Of a stretch of 64,000 nucleotides of DNA, positions 28,142 to 39,140 are shown piece after piece. The notes below the pieces were generated by a model. It was not told where the DNA came from. It was given only the letters and a program-made list of their open reading frames with translations, and did not search any database. This DNA comes from Paenibacillus agilis (GTDB lineage Bacteria; Bacillota; Bacilli; Paenibacillales; Paenibacillaceae): the NCBI RefSeq assembly GCF_007786455.1, contig NZ_VNJK01000001.1:3372673-3436672 (forward strand), read 5' to 3'. Made by a program: the position numbers and the translations under genes. Position 1 is the stretch's first letter, and each line of letters begins with the position of its first letter.

Positions 28142-29569
28142 CTACTTAAGAGTATGCACCGCTTCTTTAAACATTCGTCCACGCTCTTCATACGAAGGGA
28201 ACATATCCCAACTTGCACATGCTGGAGATAGTAGAACAAGATCACCTGGCTGTGCAAATTTCTCCGCTTCACGAACGGCCTCTTGAATAGCAAGCGCTGC
28301 ATCATCCACAGTGTCGACGACATGAATCATTTTCAGACCTGCCTGCTCAGCTACGCTGCGCATAATGTCTCGTGTCTGACCCATCGTTACAATCGCTTTG
28401 ACTCGCTCTGAAAAATAAGGAATAAGTTCTTTGAAATCTAGTCCACGGTCTAAGCCGCCTGCAATAAGAATAATAGAGCCTGGGAAAGCTTCCAGTGCCA
28501 TTTGTGTCGCAATCGTATTCGTCGCTTTGGAGTTATTGAAGTACCTTACTCCATTGAGCTCTCGTACCCACTCCAAACGATGTTCGACTCCTTTGAACTG
28601 TCGCAAAGGCTCTGCGAGCTGCTCAGGACGTGCTCCAGCTGCCAAAGCAATGGCACACGCCGCCAACGCGTTATCCACGTTAAAACGCCCAGCCAGCCCA
28701 ATTTCAGCTACATCGACAATACGATGTGACACTCCTGCTTCATCACGGAACATTACGTGTCGAGGGGTAAGATCCGTCGTCCCCTCAGCTCCATAGGCTG
28801 GCTCCACATATGTACCCACTGCTACCTCGTTGGATGAAGAAAACTTCCATACACGAGCCTGGATACGCAATGCTGCCAATTTACACATCGCATCTTCTGC
28901 ATTCAAGACCGCAATGTCATCAGCTGTCATATTGGCAAACAATTTAAGCTTTGAGTCTACATAATCTTCCATCGACCCATGATAGTCAAGATGGGTCTCT
29001 ACTACATTCAACAACGCCGCTACACGCGGGCGGAAGGAGGTTGTCCCTTTTAGCTGGAAGCTGCTTAACTCTAGTACAACCGTCTGATCCGCTGCTACCG
29101 ATGGTGCCACTCCACTGAATGGAGTCCCAATATTGCCGGCAACGAGCGGCTTCAACTCAGCCGACTCAAGCATTTTTCCTACCCATGTTGTTGTTGTTGT
29201 CTTGCCGTTACTGCCCGTTATACCGATAATCGGAGCCTGACATAAATGATAGCCAACCTCAATTTCGGTTACGACCTCGATTCCAAGAGCCAGCGCCTGC
29301 TGAACAGGTTCTGCTGCATAGGGAATCCCTGGATTTTTCACAACGAGGGATACTTCGTCATGAATAAGACTAGCAGGATGCCCTCCCAATACAACACAAA
29401 TGCCCAAAGCTTCTAATTCAGAAGCTTCGGGACATAGGTGTCGTTCTTTCTTATCATTAACCGTGACATTTGCACCAAGCGCATGAAAACGCTTCGCTAC
29501 CTCAGAACCACTCTTCGCCATCCCAAGGACAACGATTGATTTACCGTGATACGTGTCTGGTTGATTCAT
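28142..29569 (-). CDS. murD: UDP-MurNAc-L-alanine:D-glutamate ligase
   Basis: 475 aa Mur ligase. N-terminal SIVVLGMAKSGSEVAKRFHA, the P-loop IIGITGSNGKTTTTTWVG near residue 117, the carbamylated-lysine region, FNVDNALAACAIA, and the C-terminal VRYFNNSKATNTIATQMAL block are present. Adds D-Glu to UDP-MurNAc-L-Ala in the cytoplasm. Only three bases separate it from the mraY stop. Confidence 0.97.
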   Translation of the reverse strand: MNQPDTYHGKSIVVLGMAKSGSEVAKRFHALGANVTVNDKKERHLCPEASELEALGICVVLGGHPASLIHDEVSLVVKNPGIPYAAEPVQQALALGIEVVTEIEVGYHLCQAPIIGITGSNGKTTTTTWVGKMLESAELKPLVAGNIGTPFSGVAPSVAADQTVVLELSSFQLKGTTSFRPRVAALLNVVETHLDYHGSMEDYVDSKLKLFANMTADDIAVLNAEDAMCKLAALRIQARVWKFSSSNEVAVGTYVEPAYGAEGTTDLTPRHVMFRDEAGVSHRIVDVAEIGLAGRFNVDNALAACAIALAAGARPEQLAEPLRQFKGVEHRLEWVRELNGVRYFNNSKATNTIATQMALEAFPGSIILIAGGLDRGLDFKELIPYFSERVKAIVTMGQTRDIMRSVAEQAGLKMIHVVDTVDDAALAIQEAVREAEKFAQPGDLVLLSPACASWDMFPSYEERGRMFKEAVHTLK

Positions 29570-29572
29570 CGA

Positions 29573-30535
29573 TTACAACCCCTTGTTTATCCATAGTCCG
29601 AGTCCAGCCAACACAATGCCAGCCGCCCAGAACGTAATGACTACGCGCCATTCAGACCAACCTGACAATTCAAAGTGATGATGGATAGGACTCATTTTGA
29701 ATACGCGCTTGCCACGAGTTTTGAAAGAGATAACTTGGATAATAACGGATAGCATTTCCACTACGAATACTCCTCCGATAATAATAAAGAGAAGCTCTGT
29801 TTTCGTAAGAATGGCTACTGCTGCCATCGCTCCACCAATACCTAATGAACCGATATCTCCCATAAACACTTTAGCTGGATGCGCATTGAATACCAAAAAT
29901 CCTAGTACTGCACCTACCATAGCAGCCGCACAAACAGCTGCGCTAATCTCAGATGCTTGTAAAGCTATAATAGCAAATGCAGCAAACGCAATTGCACTAG
30001 AACCGGACAATAAACCGTCCACTCCATCTGTAAAGTTAACGGCATTACTGATCGCCATAAGCATTAAGACAACAAAAATATAATAGAACCAACCCAAATC
30101 AAGACCTACACTTGTGCCTGGAATACCAACAAACGTACTGTGATTCATCTTGATGAGCAATGCACACACAATTCCAGCAAACAACAGCTGTCCGAATAGT
30201 TTCTGCATCGCCGTTAATCCTAGTGAGCGACGAAACACAATCTTAATGTAATCATCTAAAAAGCCAATAAGGCCGTATCCTAGCGTTGCTACTAGCAGTA
30301 CATAGAAATCTGTATTAATAACCGAGAATTTCAAGAATGCCAACGTAAAAGCAAGCAAAATAATGAAGCCGCCCATCGTTGGTGTCCCTGCTTTTTTCAA
30401 ATGAGCCTGTGGCCCGTCATCACGCACTTGCTGACCGAATTTTAACCTACGCAGCAACGGAATGCATAACGGGCCTAATATAACGGCTAGGATAAACGAT
30501 ACTCCGACTGTCATCATGATTAATTTGAAATCCAA
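29573..30535 (-). CDS. mraY: Phospho-N-acetylmuramoyl-pentapeptide transferase
   Basis: 320 aa polytopic membrane enzyme making lipid I from UDP-MurNAc-pentapeptide and undecaprenyl phosphate. Conserved GTPTMGG near residue 50, GFLDDYIKI with the DD pair near residue 93, [15 protein letters not shown] near residue 165, [13 protein letters not shown] and [16 protein letters not shown] near residue 280 are visible. The start is TTG at 30535 behind GGGAGGTG. It lies between murF and murD. Confidence 0.97.
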   Translation of the reverse strand: MDFKLIMMTVGVSFILAVILGPLCIPLLRRLKFGQQVRDDGPQAHLKKAGTPTMGGFIILLAFTLAFLKFSVINTDFYVLLVATLGYGLIGFLDDYIKIVFRRSLGLTAMQKLFGQLLFAGIVCALLIKMNHSTFVGIPGTSVGLDLGWFYYIFVVLMLMAISNAVNFTDGVDGLLSGSSAIAFAAFAIIALQASEISAAVCAAAMVGAVLGFLVFNAHPAKVFMGDIGSLGIGGAMAAVAILTKTELLFIIIGGVFVVEMLSVIIQVISFKTRGKRVFKMSPIHHHFELSGWSEWRVVITFWAAGIVLAGLGLWINKGL

Positions 30536-30565
30536 TCCTTACACCTCCCGCTACGCCTGACCGGT

Positions 30566-31978
30566 TTAATGCTGAGCATGTATCCAGTCTTTCACAACTT
30601 CCTCAAGTTTCATTCCCCGAGACGCCTTCAATAGCACGACATCTCCTTCTTTGACGATTGCAGCAAAGTAATGTTGCAGCTCATCCTTGCTATCAAATGC
30701 CCGAACAGCGTCTGCCGACAACTGCGTTACCGCACCTTTTGCGATACATCTACCGAGTCTGCCATACGTAAGTACAACATCCGCCATCTCTGGCGTAATC
30801 GCAGTACCTACCTCAAAGTGCAGCTGTTCCTCAGTTTCACCAAGCTCCAGCATATCTCCTAAAATTGCAATTCGCTTCGCCGCATCATCCTTCGGCATCG
30901 CTGCCAACACTTGAATCGCGGCTTTGGTAGCCGTTGGACTCGCGTTATATGCATCATTCAACAATATCCAACCATCACGCGTCACGGTCTTTTCGATACG
31001 CATACCAGATATTCTAGCTCGTTCAAGCCCCTCCGCAATGAGTGGCTGCGGTACTCCGAAATGCTGTGCAACTGCAATCGCGGCCAACGCATTCATCACA
31101 TTGTGCTGACCAAGAATCGGCAATCGATACATCATTGGCCCGAACGCTTCTGATGATAATGTAAAGCTGATTCCTTCTTCCGATTGCATAATGGCATCAG
31201 GCTTATAGTCACAATAAGCTTGCAAACCAAATTTAACCGTCTTCATAGACGCAGGTTGAACGGTCTCTGATTCCTCCAACACTTCAGTTATTAGTGGTTC
31301 ATCTCCATGACAGATAAACAACCCGCCTTCACGAAGTCCACTAATAATCTCAAGCTTGGCTCTAGCAATTTCCTTGCGGGATCCAAGCTGCAGCAAATGA
31401 GCGTCTCCCACATTGGTCACAATCGTGACATGCGGATTGACGAGCTTAGTAAGCAGCTCAATCTCCCCACGTCCACTCATGCCCATTTCCAGAACCGCAA
31501 TTTGCGTATCCTCAGCCATATTAAGCACCGTGAGCGGAAGCCCAATGTGATTATTGAAGTTTCCTTCTGTCTTATGCACACGATACCGCGCAGACAACAC
31601 AGACGCGACAAGATCCTTCGTCGTCGTCTTACCGTTACTGCCTGTCACAGCAACAATCTGTACAGGAAGCTCTTGAATATAGGACTGAGCTAATTGCTGC
31701 AATGCAGCTAACGTATCCTCTACTAGAATAAGAGGAAGCTCCACACTTGGGTGCGGATGGTCGTTCTGCCATAGGGCAGCTGCTGCGCCATGTCGAATAG
31801 CTTGTTCGACGTAAACATGCCCATCAAAGCGTTCCCCTGACAGCGGAACGAATAGCGCACCTATATTTTTTTGTCGTGAGTCTGTATATACACCTTTAAC
31901 CGCGATGTCAGCGTGAGCTGGATGGACCAACTTACCGCCGCACATCGCAGCGATGGCTGCTAAACTCCGTTCATTCAC
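30566..31978 (-). CDS. murF: UDP-MurNAc-tripeptide:D-alanyl-D-alanine ligase
   Basis: 470 aa Mur ligase completing the pentapeptide. P-loop VAVTGSNGKTTTKDLVASVL near residue 113, the EGNFNNHIGLPLTVL motif near residue 141, and the C-terminal LLNDAYNASPTATKAAI block identify MurF. The GTG start at 31978 overlaps the murE TGA, giving coupled translation. Confidence 0.97.
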   Translation of the reverse strand: MNERSLAAIAAMCGGKLVHPAHADIAVKGVYTDSRQKNIGALFVPLSGERFDGHVYVEQAIRHGAAAALWQNDHPHPSVELPLILVEDTLAALQQLAQSYIQELPVQIVAVTGSNGKTTTKDLVASVLSARYRVHKTEGNFNNHIGLPLTVLNMAEDTQIAVLEMGMSGRGEIELLTKLVNPHVTIVTNVGDAHLLQLGSRKEIARAKLEIISGLREGGLFICHGDEPLITEVLEESETVQPASMKTVKFGLQAYCDYKPDAIMQSEEGISFTLSSEAFGPMMYRLPILGQHNVMNALAAIAVAQHFGVPQPLIAEGLERARISGMRIEKTVTRDGWILLNDAYNASPTATKAAIQVLAAMPKDDAAKRIAILGDMLELGETEEQLHFEVGTAITPEMADVVLTYGRLGRCIAKGAVTQLSADAVRAFDSKDELQHYFAAIVKEGDVVLLKASRGMKLEEVVKDWIHAQH

Positions 31979-33477
31979 AAACCCGTTCCCCTTATCGCTT
32001 CTTCGGCAACCTTACGGTCATCGAAGTCAAGTATTTCCGTTCCAATGATTTGGTAAGTTTCATGCCCTTTCCCCGCAATCAATACTACATCGTTAGGGCT
32101 TGCCATTTCAATAGCTTTTGTGATCGCTGCTTTACGATCAACGATAAGCTCGTATCGTTCTTTGTTTACCCCATCAGCCTTAAGACCTTCTTCAATGTCT
32201 ACCAAGATCAGGTCCGGAACCTCTGTTCTTGGATTATCTGAAGTGACCAATAGATAATCTGCATAACGAGCAGCAATCTGTCCCATAATTGGACGCTTCT
32301 TGCGATCACGGTCTCCACCGCAGCCAAACACACAGAAGATTCGGCCTTCCGCAAATTCTTTCACCGTCTGCAATACATTTTCAAGGCCATCAGGCGTATG
32401 CGCATAGTCAACAATGACAGAGAACTCTTGGCCGGCTTGAACAGCCTCTACGCGACCTGCAACACCGTGCAGGGACTCTAAGCTCTTCACAATAGCAGAC
32501 AGTTCAATCCCTTCAATAAGACCAACAGAGATCGCAGCAAGCGCATTGTACACATTGAACTTACCAACCATACGAAGTTGAATGTCTGCATTCCCTTTAA
32601 ATGTATGCACATGGAACTTCGTTCCTTGAGCTGTAATGCGAATATCCGTTGCTCTTACGTCTGCACCATCATTCAATCCATACATAATTGTTTCGGCAGT
32701 TGTCATGTGCTTAAATACAGCACTAGCTTCATCGTCAGCATTCAGTACTGCATAAGAGCGTTCTGGCTCATTAGCAGAATACGTGTTGCCAAGACGAGAG
32801 AAGAACAGTCCTTTCGCATCACGATATGCTTCCATTGAGCCATGATAGTCGAGATGGTCCTGCGTAAGATTTGTAAATACAGCCACACGGAATCGGCTGC
32901 CAGCTACTCGAAGCTGCTCAAGCGCATGAGATGATACTTCGACCGCACATGCTTGCACGCCTTGATCTGCCATATCACGCAAAGAGCGTTGAAGCTCGTA
33001 GGAGCTAGGTGTTGTTCCAGACATCGGGAATACTTGACCAGCATAGCGCATTTCAATTGTACCAACTACGCCTGTTGAGATTGCTGCATCTTGCAAGATA
33101 CGTTCAATCAAATATGTCGTAGTCGTTTTACCATTCGTTCCGGTTACCCCAATCATCTTCACTTCTTGGCTCGGATAACGGTAGAATGCATTCGAGATTA
33201 CAGCCAAGGCATGACGAGCATCCTTTACAATCAATTGCGGGATATCGAGCTCCAATTGGCGCTCTACGACAAGCGCTGCTGCACCTTGCTCAACAGCTTT
33301 AGGTGCATATTGATGACCGTCTTGTGCGGTTCCTGAAATACAGAAGAACAAGTCGCCTGCTTGAACAAGGCGCGAATCAATTGCAATACCTGTAACCGTT
33401 GTCGTTTTGTCTCCAATTAACATGGAGGTTAGTAGTGTGGAAGCTGCTTCAGTAAGATTCATATTTGTCGTTGTCAT
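31975..33477 (-). CDS. murE: UDP-MurNAc-L-Ala-D-Glu:meso-diaminopimelate ligase
   Basis: 500 aa. P-loop MIGVTGTNGKTTTTYLIERI near residue 110, TTPSSYELQRSL, and LLVTSDNPRTE near residue 415. The DNPR motif is characteristic of enzymes that add meso-diaminopimelate rather than lysine, which fits the dapL gene in this window. It lies three bases after spoVD, so the mur genes appear to follow the PBPs in one transcript. Confidence 0.97.
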   Translation of the reverse strand: MTTTNMNLTEAASTLLTSMLIGDKTTTVTGIAIDSRLVQAGDLFFCISGTAQDGHQYAPKAVEQGAAALVVERQLELDIPQLIVKDARHALAVISNAFYRYPSQEVKMIGVTGTNGKTTTTYLIERILQDAAISTGVVGTIEMRYAGQVFPMSGTTPSSYELQRSLRDMADQGVQACAVEVSSHALEQLRVAGSRFRVAVFTNLTQDHLDYHGSMEAYRDAKGLFFSRLGNTYSANEPERSYAVLNADDEASAVFKHMTTAETIMYGLNDGADVRATDIRITAQGTKFHVHTFKGNADIQLRMVGKFNVYNALAAISVGLIEGIELSAIVKSLESLHGVAGRVEAVQAGQEFSVIVDYAHTPDGLENVLQTVKEFAEGRIFCVFGCGGDRDRKKRPIMGQIAARYADYLLVTSDNPRTEVPDLILVDIEEGLKADGVNKERYELIVDRKAAITKAIEMASPNDVVLIAGKGHETYQIIGTEILDFDDRKVAEEAIRGTGL

Positions 33478-33480
33478 CTA

Positions 33481-35409
33481 TCATTCCTCCATCTCTTCTC
33501 CCATGTAAATACGTATCGTAGAACCTTTCTCTACACGGGTTCCCGGCTTCGGTGCTTGGTGTATGACCGTTTGTCCAGAGCCGGATTTGGATAATAAAAA
33601 GTTCGTGTTCATATCTTCGTATAAATCTGTCAACGTTTTACCTACAAGATTCGGTACCGTTACAAGAGGCTGTTCATCATAGCGGTACTCTCTTGGCACT
33701 TGCTTCTCACGCGGCTTAACGCCAAGAACTTCTAATGAATCGGCCATAATCCGCTTCACAATCGGGGCCGCAATAAGTCCACCAAATTGAATGCCTTGCG
33801 GATCATCAACCGCTGTATAAATTACAATTTTGGGATCATCTGCAGGCGCAAATCCGATAAAAGAAACGATATGCTCATCAGGAGAATATTTACCATTAAT
33901 AACCTTTTGAGCTGTTCCTGTCTTGCCGCCAACACGATAGCCATCGATAAATGCATTACGACCAGTCCCCTGTGCTACGACATGCTCCAGTGCATCACGC
34001 ACTTTAGCAGATGTTTCAGGTGAAATCACTTGCCTTACCATTTCTGGTTCAATGTCATCTACCACCATCCCAGTCTCAGGATGGATAAATCGCTTCGCTA
34101 TATGCGGCTTATACCATTTGCCGCCATTAATGGCGGCAGATACTGCCGCAATCTGCTGAATTGGAGTAACAGATACGCCTTGTCCGAATGCAGTCGTCGC
34201 AAGCTCGACAGGACCTACACGATCCAACTTAAAAAGTATACCGCTTGCCTCACCACTTACGTCAATACCTGTCTTCTGTCCGAATCCAAAATTGCGTATG
34301 TATTCAAACAGCTTTTCTTTCCCTAGCCGATTGCCTAAGGCAACAAACCCAGGGTTACAGGAATTCTCAACAACTTCTAGAAAGGTTTGACTGCCATGTC
34401 CGCCTTTCTTCCAGCAGCGCAGGCGCGCTCCCCCAATCTCAACACGACCAGGATCGAAAAAATGCTCATTTTTCAAATCCACTTTGCCTTCTTCTAGTGC
34501 AGCAGCCAAAGTAATAATTTTGAAAGTTGAACCAGGCTCAAATGTCATCCATACAGGTAAATTGCGATTGTAAACATCCGCTGGGTATTCATTGAAACGT
34601 TCAGGTGAATAATTAGGACGACTAGCCATCGCCAATACTTCACCTGTGTTCGGATCCATCGCAATCGAGACAATATGCTTAGGGTTCAGATCCAACATTG
34701 CTTGATCTAACTCCCGCTCCATTATTGTCTGTATATCTTTGTCAATCGTCAATTGTAAATTCAAACCATCTCGTGGCTGCATATACTTTTCACTTGAATT
34801 TGGCATCATTCGTCCAGCTGCATCGGTAAGAAAAGATACATTGCCATTCTTGCCGCTTAAGGCTGAATTATAGCGCTCTTCCAGTCCGGATAATCCTTGA
34901 TTGTCTATACCTGTAAATCCAAGTACATGACTTGCTAAATCCGTATAGGGATAATATCGCTTGTTATCCTCAGATACGACAATTCCTGGTAAGCGCAGCT
35001 CCCGAATTTGCTTTGCCTTTTCAACTGAAATCTTTCGCCCGCCAGGTTTAAGCTTCATCGTCAATTGGCGCGTAGTAATGACGCGCTTAATCTCTTCTGC
35101 TGGCATGCCGAGAAGCGGAGACAGCTTAGCCGCTGTTGACTCCGCATCTTTAATCTGAGCAGGAACGGCAATAACACTGGGAGAACTGACATTATAGGCA
35201 AGACGATCACCATCCCGATCTACAATCTCACCGCGTTTCGCTGTTACTGGAATGTTGCGTCTCCATGATTCCTCCGCCTTCGCGCTTATCTCATCCCCTT
35301 GCCACAATTGTACAATAGCAAGTCGAATAATAAGAGCCATAAATCCAACTGTCATAAGCGCAATGCCGATCACGAGACGATTGCGCACCGTCGTTGCTGA
35401 CACTTTCAC
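33481..35409 (-). CDS. spoVD: Class B penicillin-binding protein, SpoVD-like
   Basis: 642 aa. One N-terminal membrane helix (LVIGIALMTVGFMALIIRLA), a PBP dimerisation domain (NIPVTAKRGEIVDRDG), and the transpeptidase domain with FEPGSTFKIITLAAA (active Ser near residue 300), ENSCNP (SxN) and VGGKTGTAQKV (KTG). One PASTA repeat follows at the C-terminus (VTVPNLVGKTLTDLYED). Order after the division PBP matches Bacillus pbpB-spoVD; there it makes cortex with SpoVE. A GTG at 35409 with AAAGGAGGGG upstream is preferred to the ATG at 35433. Confidence 0.92.
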   Translation of the reverse strand: MKVSATTVRNRLVIGIALMTVGFMALIIRLAIVQLWQGDEISAKAEESWRRNIPVTAKRGEIVDRDGDRLAYNVSSPSVIAVPAQIKDAESTAAKLSPLLGMPAEEIKRVITTRQLTMKLKPGGRKISVEKAKQIRELRLPGIVVSEDNKRYYPYTDLASHVLGFTGIDNQGLSGLEERYNSALSGKNGNVSFLTDAAGRMMPNSSEKYMQPRDGLNLQLTIDKDIQTIMERELDQAMLDLNPKHIVSIAMDPNTGEVLAMASRPNYSPERFNEYPADVYNRNLPVWMTFEPGSTFKIITLAAALEEGKVDLKNEHFFDPGRVEIGGARLRCWKKGGHGSQTFLEVVENSCNPGFVALGNRLGKEKLFEYIRNFGFGQKTGIDVSGEASGILFKLDRVGPVELATTAFGQGVSVTPIQQIAAVSAAINGGKWYKPHIAKRFIHPETGMVVDDIEPEMVRQVISPETSAKVRDALEHVVAQGTGRNAFIDGYRVGGKTGTAQKVINGKYSPDEHIVSFIGFAPADDPKIVIYTAVDDPQGIQFGGLIAAPIVKRIMADSLEVLGVKPREKQVPREYRYDEQPLVTVPNLVGKTLTDLYEDMNTNFLLSKSGSGQTVIHQAPKPGTRVEKGSTIRIYMGEEMEE

Positions 35410-35478
35410 GCCTACCCCTCCTTTGTCCGACATTGGTTCATAATCAACCTATTCGAATCAACGGAGGGATAGAACAAG

Positions 35479-37659
35479 CTACTTGCTCTTCGGTGCCAAT
35501 TTTACATATACGGTACGCTGTCCGCCTTCATTTTTCTCTTCATAGGAAGTAACATAACCTTCTCCTTCGACATGCACTTTCCTATCAAGCAAAGAACAGA
35601 TCTCCATTACATCTCGCAATGATTTTCCTTTTAGATCCGGCAAAGACATTTTTCCAGCCTCACCCGTTAGCAAATACAGATGTTGATCAGTTGCAACCCA
35701 TTCGCCTGCTTTAGGGACTTGGTCTTTAATCGTAGAACCGTTTCCTATCATTTCATACAAAATACCTTGTTCAGCAAGCTTCTTCTTCGCTTCAGCAGGT
35801 TTTAACCCTTTTACATCTGGAGCTTTGACGAAATTGCTCTCGTTGCTCTTAGAACTTACTTTGTTTCTTTCCTGCGTCGTAGGAACTCCCATATAACGGA
35901 GGGACTTGTATACAATGTCCTTGAACATAGGAGCCGCTACCATCCCCCCGCCTGCATAGATATAATCCTTCGGATCGTCTACAACGATAAGAACGACAAT
36001 TTGAGGGTCCTCAACAGGCGCATAACCGATAAAGGACACAACCGCCCGTTCTCTGTCATATTTCCCATCAACAACTTTGAGGGCTGTACCTGTCTTTCCA
36101 GCAGCACGGTAGCTTTCCATATAGGCGTTCTTACCTGTACCGATCTTTTGGTCGGAAATTACTTGTTCCAAATACTCACTAACTTGTTTCGCAGTCGACT
36201 CATCGATTACTTGCCTAACCATTTCTGGCTTACGCTGCTCGACAGTACCGCTAACCGGATCCTCGATCTTCTGGACGATATTCGGCTTCATCAATTTACC
36301 ACCATTCGCAACAGCGGAAACAGCCATAATTTGCTGAATGGGTGTAACCGTTACTTGGCCGTGACCATAAGTTGCAGCAGCGTAATCTGCTGGGTACTGG
36401 AATCCAAGGTATCCCTTATTCTCCCCAGGCAGTTCAATACCTGTCGGTACACCAAAGCCAAACAATTCGATATAAGATTTAAACGTTTCTTTTTCCATCT
36501 GCTCGTACCCGAGCTTAACGAAGGCAACGTTACTTGAACGCTTCAAACCTTCCAAGTAATTAATCGTTCCCCAACCGATATTGTTGTGGTCGCTAATTCG
36601 ACGGCCTCCCGCTCGAATAGATCCGGATTGGAAATATGCATTCGGATTAAATATATTTTCTTGCACCGCTGCAGCCAAAGTTACAATTTTGAACGTGGAA
36701 CCTGGCTCGTAACGAGATTGAACAGCATGGTTATAGAAAGCGGATAAGCTTTCTGCCTCCCAATATTCATTCGGATCAAAAGTCGGCATATTCGCCATTC
36801 CTAAAATATTGCCAGTCTTCGGATCGGCTGCAATTGCGGTAATACTTTGCGGTCGATACTGGTTGTATACTTTTTGCATCGAGCTTTCAATATATTGCTG
36901 TATCGTCTGGTCAATCGTCAAGTAGACGTTCTTTCCATCCTTTGCAGGCTTATACATTTCCGAAGCAGACGGCAGCTTATTACCAAGTCGGTCTTTCTCA
37001 AAATAGACACTGCCATCTTGCCCACTCAATACATCGTCAAACATAACTTCTACGCCACCGACCGGCTTCTCCTCCTTGTCCAAATAACCAAGCACATGAG
37101 CTGCCATATTTCCTTTTGCATAGAAGCGTTTGCTGTCAGGCATTAAATATAAGCCGATGTCCGCCTTTCCGGTTTTCTTTTTCAAGTCGGAAATGAACGT
37201 ACTCAGCTTATCAGCAGGTTCTTGATCAATTTTCCATCCTTCATTTCTGACTTCGCGATGAATCGCGTACTCTCCATCCGTACTCTTTTTTCGTGTTAAC
37301 TCATAGAGCTCGTCTTGGGGCTTGCCGAGCGCTTGATGGAGCTGCTCTACGATAAGCTTTTCAACATCGATATTTTTTTCGATTAACTTGCTGTCTGTCC
37401 GCAGCGTCTGAATGACTTTAGGATTAACAGCTACTGTATATGCAGGAGCATCCATTGCCAACACATTGCCTTGTTGGTCGTAGATCGTACCCCGCTTTGA
37501 ATCAAGCACTTTATTAGCAGACCATGATGCCTTAGCTTCCTCCATCCAAAAGTCCACATTCCATACCTGGTACCAAAATAACCGACTAATTAAAATAACA
37601 AAAAAGAGGGAGAATATCCCTCCAATAAAGATCGTTCGTAATTTAATGCGCTTAACCAT
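35479..37659 (-). CDS. pbpB: Class B penicillin-binding protein for division (Pbp2B/FtsI-like)
   Basis: 726 aa. A membrane helix (TIFIGGIFSLFFVILISRLF) is followed by the dimerisation domain (SKRGTIYDQQGNVLAMDAPA) and the transpeptidase domain: YEPGSTFKIVTLAAA (active Ser near residue 310), KRSSNVAF (SxN) and AAGKTGTALKV. Two PASTA repeats close the protein (VKAPDVKGLKPAEAKKKLAE and MSLPDLKGKSLRDVMEIC). ATG at 37659 lies six bases after AAGGAG. Next to ftsL, it should be the septal transpeptidase. Confidence 0.93.
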   Translation of the reverse strand: MVKRIKLRTIFIGGIFSLFFVILISRLFWYQVWNVDFWMEEAKASWSANKVLDSKRGTIYDQQGNVLAMDAPAYTVAVNPKVIQTLRTDSKLIEKNIDVEKLIVEQLHQALGKPQDELYELTRKKSTDGEYAIHREVRNEGWKIDQEPADKLSTFISDLKKKTGKADIGLYLMPDSKRFYAKGNMAAHVLGYLDKEEKPVGGVEVMFDDVLSGQDGSVYFEKDRLGNKLPSASEMYKPAKDGKNVYLTIDQTIQQYIESSMQKVYNQYRPQSITAIAADPKTGNILGMANMPTFDPNEYWEAESLSAFYNHAVQSRYEPGSTFKIVTLAAAVQENIFNPNAYFQSGSIRAGGRRISDHNNIGWGTINYLEGLKRSSNVAFVKLGYEQMEKETFKSYIELFGFGVPTGIELPGENKGYLGFQYPADYAAATYGHGQVTVTPIQQIMAVSAVANGGKLMKPNIVQKIEDPVSGTVEQRKPEMVRQVIDESTAKQVSEYLEQVISDQKIGTGKNAYMESYRAAGKTGTALKVVDGKYDRERAVVSFIGYAPVEDPQIVVLIVVDDPKDYIYAGGGMVAAPMFKDIVYKSLRYMGVPTTQERNKVSSKSNESNFVKAPDVKGLKPAEAKKKLAEQGILYEMIGNGSTIKDQVPKAGEWVATDQHLYLLTGEAGKMSLPDLKGKSLRDVMEICSLLDRKVHVEGEGYVTSYEEKNEGGQRTVYVKLAPKSK

Positions 37660-37715
37660 ACTGTACTCCTTATTGTCTGCACTTGTTGTTAATGGCAAGC
37701 ATCTTACCTATTCCA

Positions 37716-38102
37716 TTAACGTGTAACTTTAGGTGCAATGATGTCATTTGGCTTGTCTGACATTTCTAGACCTTTGTCTTTAGCGAACTGCTCAATTCTT
37801 GCCCAATCTGACTTTTTCTCTTTCTCTACTTTAAGCACATTCGATTCAGCGTGCAGAGTCTCTGTCTGGCGTTTGAGCGTCTGCACATTTTTATTAGTCT
37901 CGTAGATAATGGCATAACGATAAATGAGCACGCTTGCGATCATGACACAGAACACAATCGTGAACAAATACAGCAACTTCTCCTTTGCCGACAACGTCGA
38001 CTTGCGCGGAGCCTGTTGCTTCTTATGCGATTGACGCTCACGTTGTCGTACAGGTGGCTTGTACTTCGGCTTAACAGCCAAGTTGCCTCTTACATATGCC
38101 AT
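37716..38102 (-). CDS. ftsL: Cell division protein FtsL
   Basis: 128 aa. A long basic cytoplasmic part (KPKYKPPVRQRERQSHKKQQ) and a single membrane helix (LLYLFTIVFCVMIASVLIYRY) are followed by a short coiled coil (NKNVQTLKRQTETLHAESN) and a small conserved end. FtsL is a bitopic partner of DivIB and DivIC and an unstable division regulator in Bacillus. Sequence is weakly conserved; the call rests on topology and position between rsmH and pbpB. Confidence 0.88.
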   Translation of the reverse strand: MAYVRGNLAVKPKYKPPVRQRERQSHKKQQAPRKSTLSAKEKLLYLFTIVFCVMIASVLIYRYAIIYETNKNVQTLKRQTETLHAESNVLKVEKEKKSDWARIEQFAKDKGLEMSDKPNDIIAPKVTR

Positions 38103-38115
38103 ACCATTACTCCTT

Positions 38116-39069
38116 TCAATCTAACTTCTCCGCGACCCGCAGCTTAGATGATCGCGATCTTGGATTATGCTCAAGCTCCGATTGACTCGGAACGATCGGT
38201 TTACGATTTACGAGCTTCAGCACAGCTTTAGCTCCACATGCGCACATTGGAAGATCCGGTGGGCATTCACACGTCCCTAAATAAGATTGGAACGTCTGCT
38301 TACAAATACGATCCTCTAACGAATGGAACGTAATCACCGCAACTCGTCCGTCAGGCTTCAGACAGCGGATCGCTTGCTGTAAAGCATCCTCAAAAGCAGC
38401 GAGCTCATCATTTACAGCGATTCGCAGCGCTTGGAAACTCTTCTTTGCCGGGTGTCCGCCAGTACGTCGTGCCGCGGCAGGAATTCCCTTCTTCACAAGC
38501 TCAGCCAATTGACCTGTTGTTTCAATAGGCTGATTCTCTCTCTCTTCGATGATGACACGCGCAATACGACGTGAGAACTTCTCTTCGCCGTACACGAATA
38601 AAATTTTGGCTATTTCAGCTTCGGACCACGTATTTACGATATCATATGCCGTTAACAGCCCCTGTTGGTCCATTCGCATATCCAACGGAGCATCGTGATT
38701 ATAACTGAATCCACGCTCACCCTCATCGAGCTGCGGAGATGATACGCCAAGATCGAATAATATGCCGTCAACTTGAGGTACACCGTCTACTTCAGGCACC
38801 CCAGCTTGTTTCAATGCTTGCTCTAAATGACGGAAGTTCGTCCGCACGAGCGTAACTCGATCCCAATAGGCTGCAAGTCGCTCTTTTGCGTTGTCATGTG
38901 CCCAATCATCTTGATCGAGCCCGATTAATCTTCCTGCTGGCGATAGCTTAGAGACAATTAGCTCACTATGCCCAGCTCCCCCTAAAGTACAATCTACATA
39001 TATACCGTCAGGTCGAATGGCTAACCCATCCACCGACTCTTCTCTTAGAACCGTGACATGATGAAACAA
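38116..39069 (-). CDS. rsmH: 16S rRNA (cytosine-1402-N4)-methyltransferase
   Basis: 317 aa. SAM-binding segment [17 protein letters not shown] near residue 30, [18 protein letters not shown] near residue 107 and [27 protein letters not shown] near residue 205 and [15 protein letters not shown] near residue 253 are all MraW/RsmH marks. It methylates the ribosomal P-site. The start is TTG at 39069, five bases after GGAGGAG. Confidence 0.97.
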   Translation of the reverse strand: MFHHVTVLREESVDGLAIRPDGIYVDCTLGGAGHSELIVSKLSPAGRLIGLDQDDWAHDNAKERLAAYWDRVTLVRTNFRHLEQALKQAGVPEVDGVPQVDGILFDLGVSSPQLDEGERGFSYNHDAPLDMRMDQQGLLTAYDIVNTWSEAEIAKILFVYGEEKFSRRIARVIIEERENQPIETTGQLAELVKKGIPAAARRTGGHPAKKSFQALRIAVNDELAAFEDALQQAIRCLKPDGRVAVITFHSLEDRICKQTFQSYLGTCECPPDLPMCACGAKAVLKLVNRKPIVPSQSELEHNPRSRSSKLRVAEKLD

Positions 39070-39140
39070 GTAAACTCCTCCTACATTCCGTTTCCTTCTA
39101 GCTGTTGCCTTGTTGAAGTATAGCTGGGTGATGCTTCTTG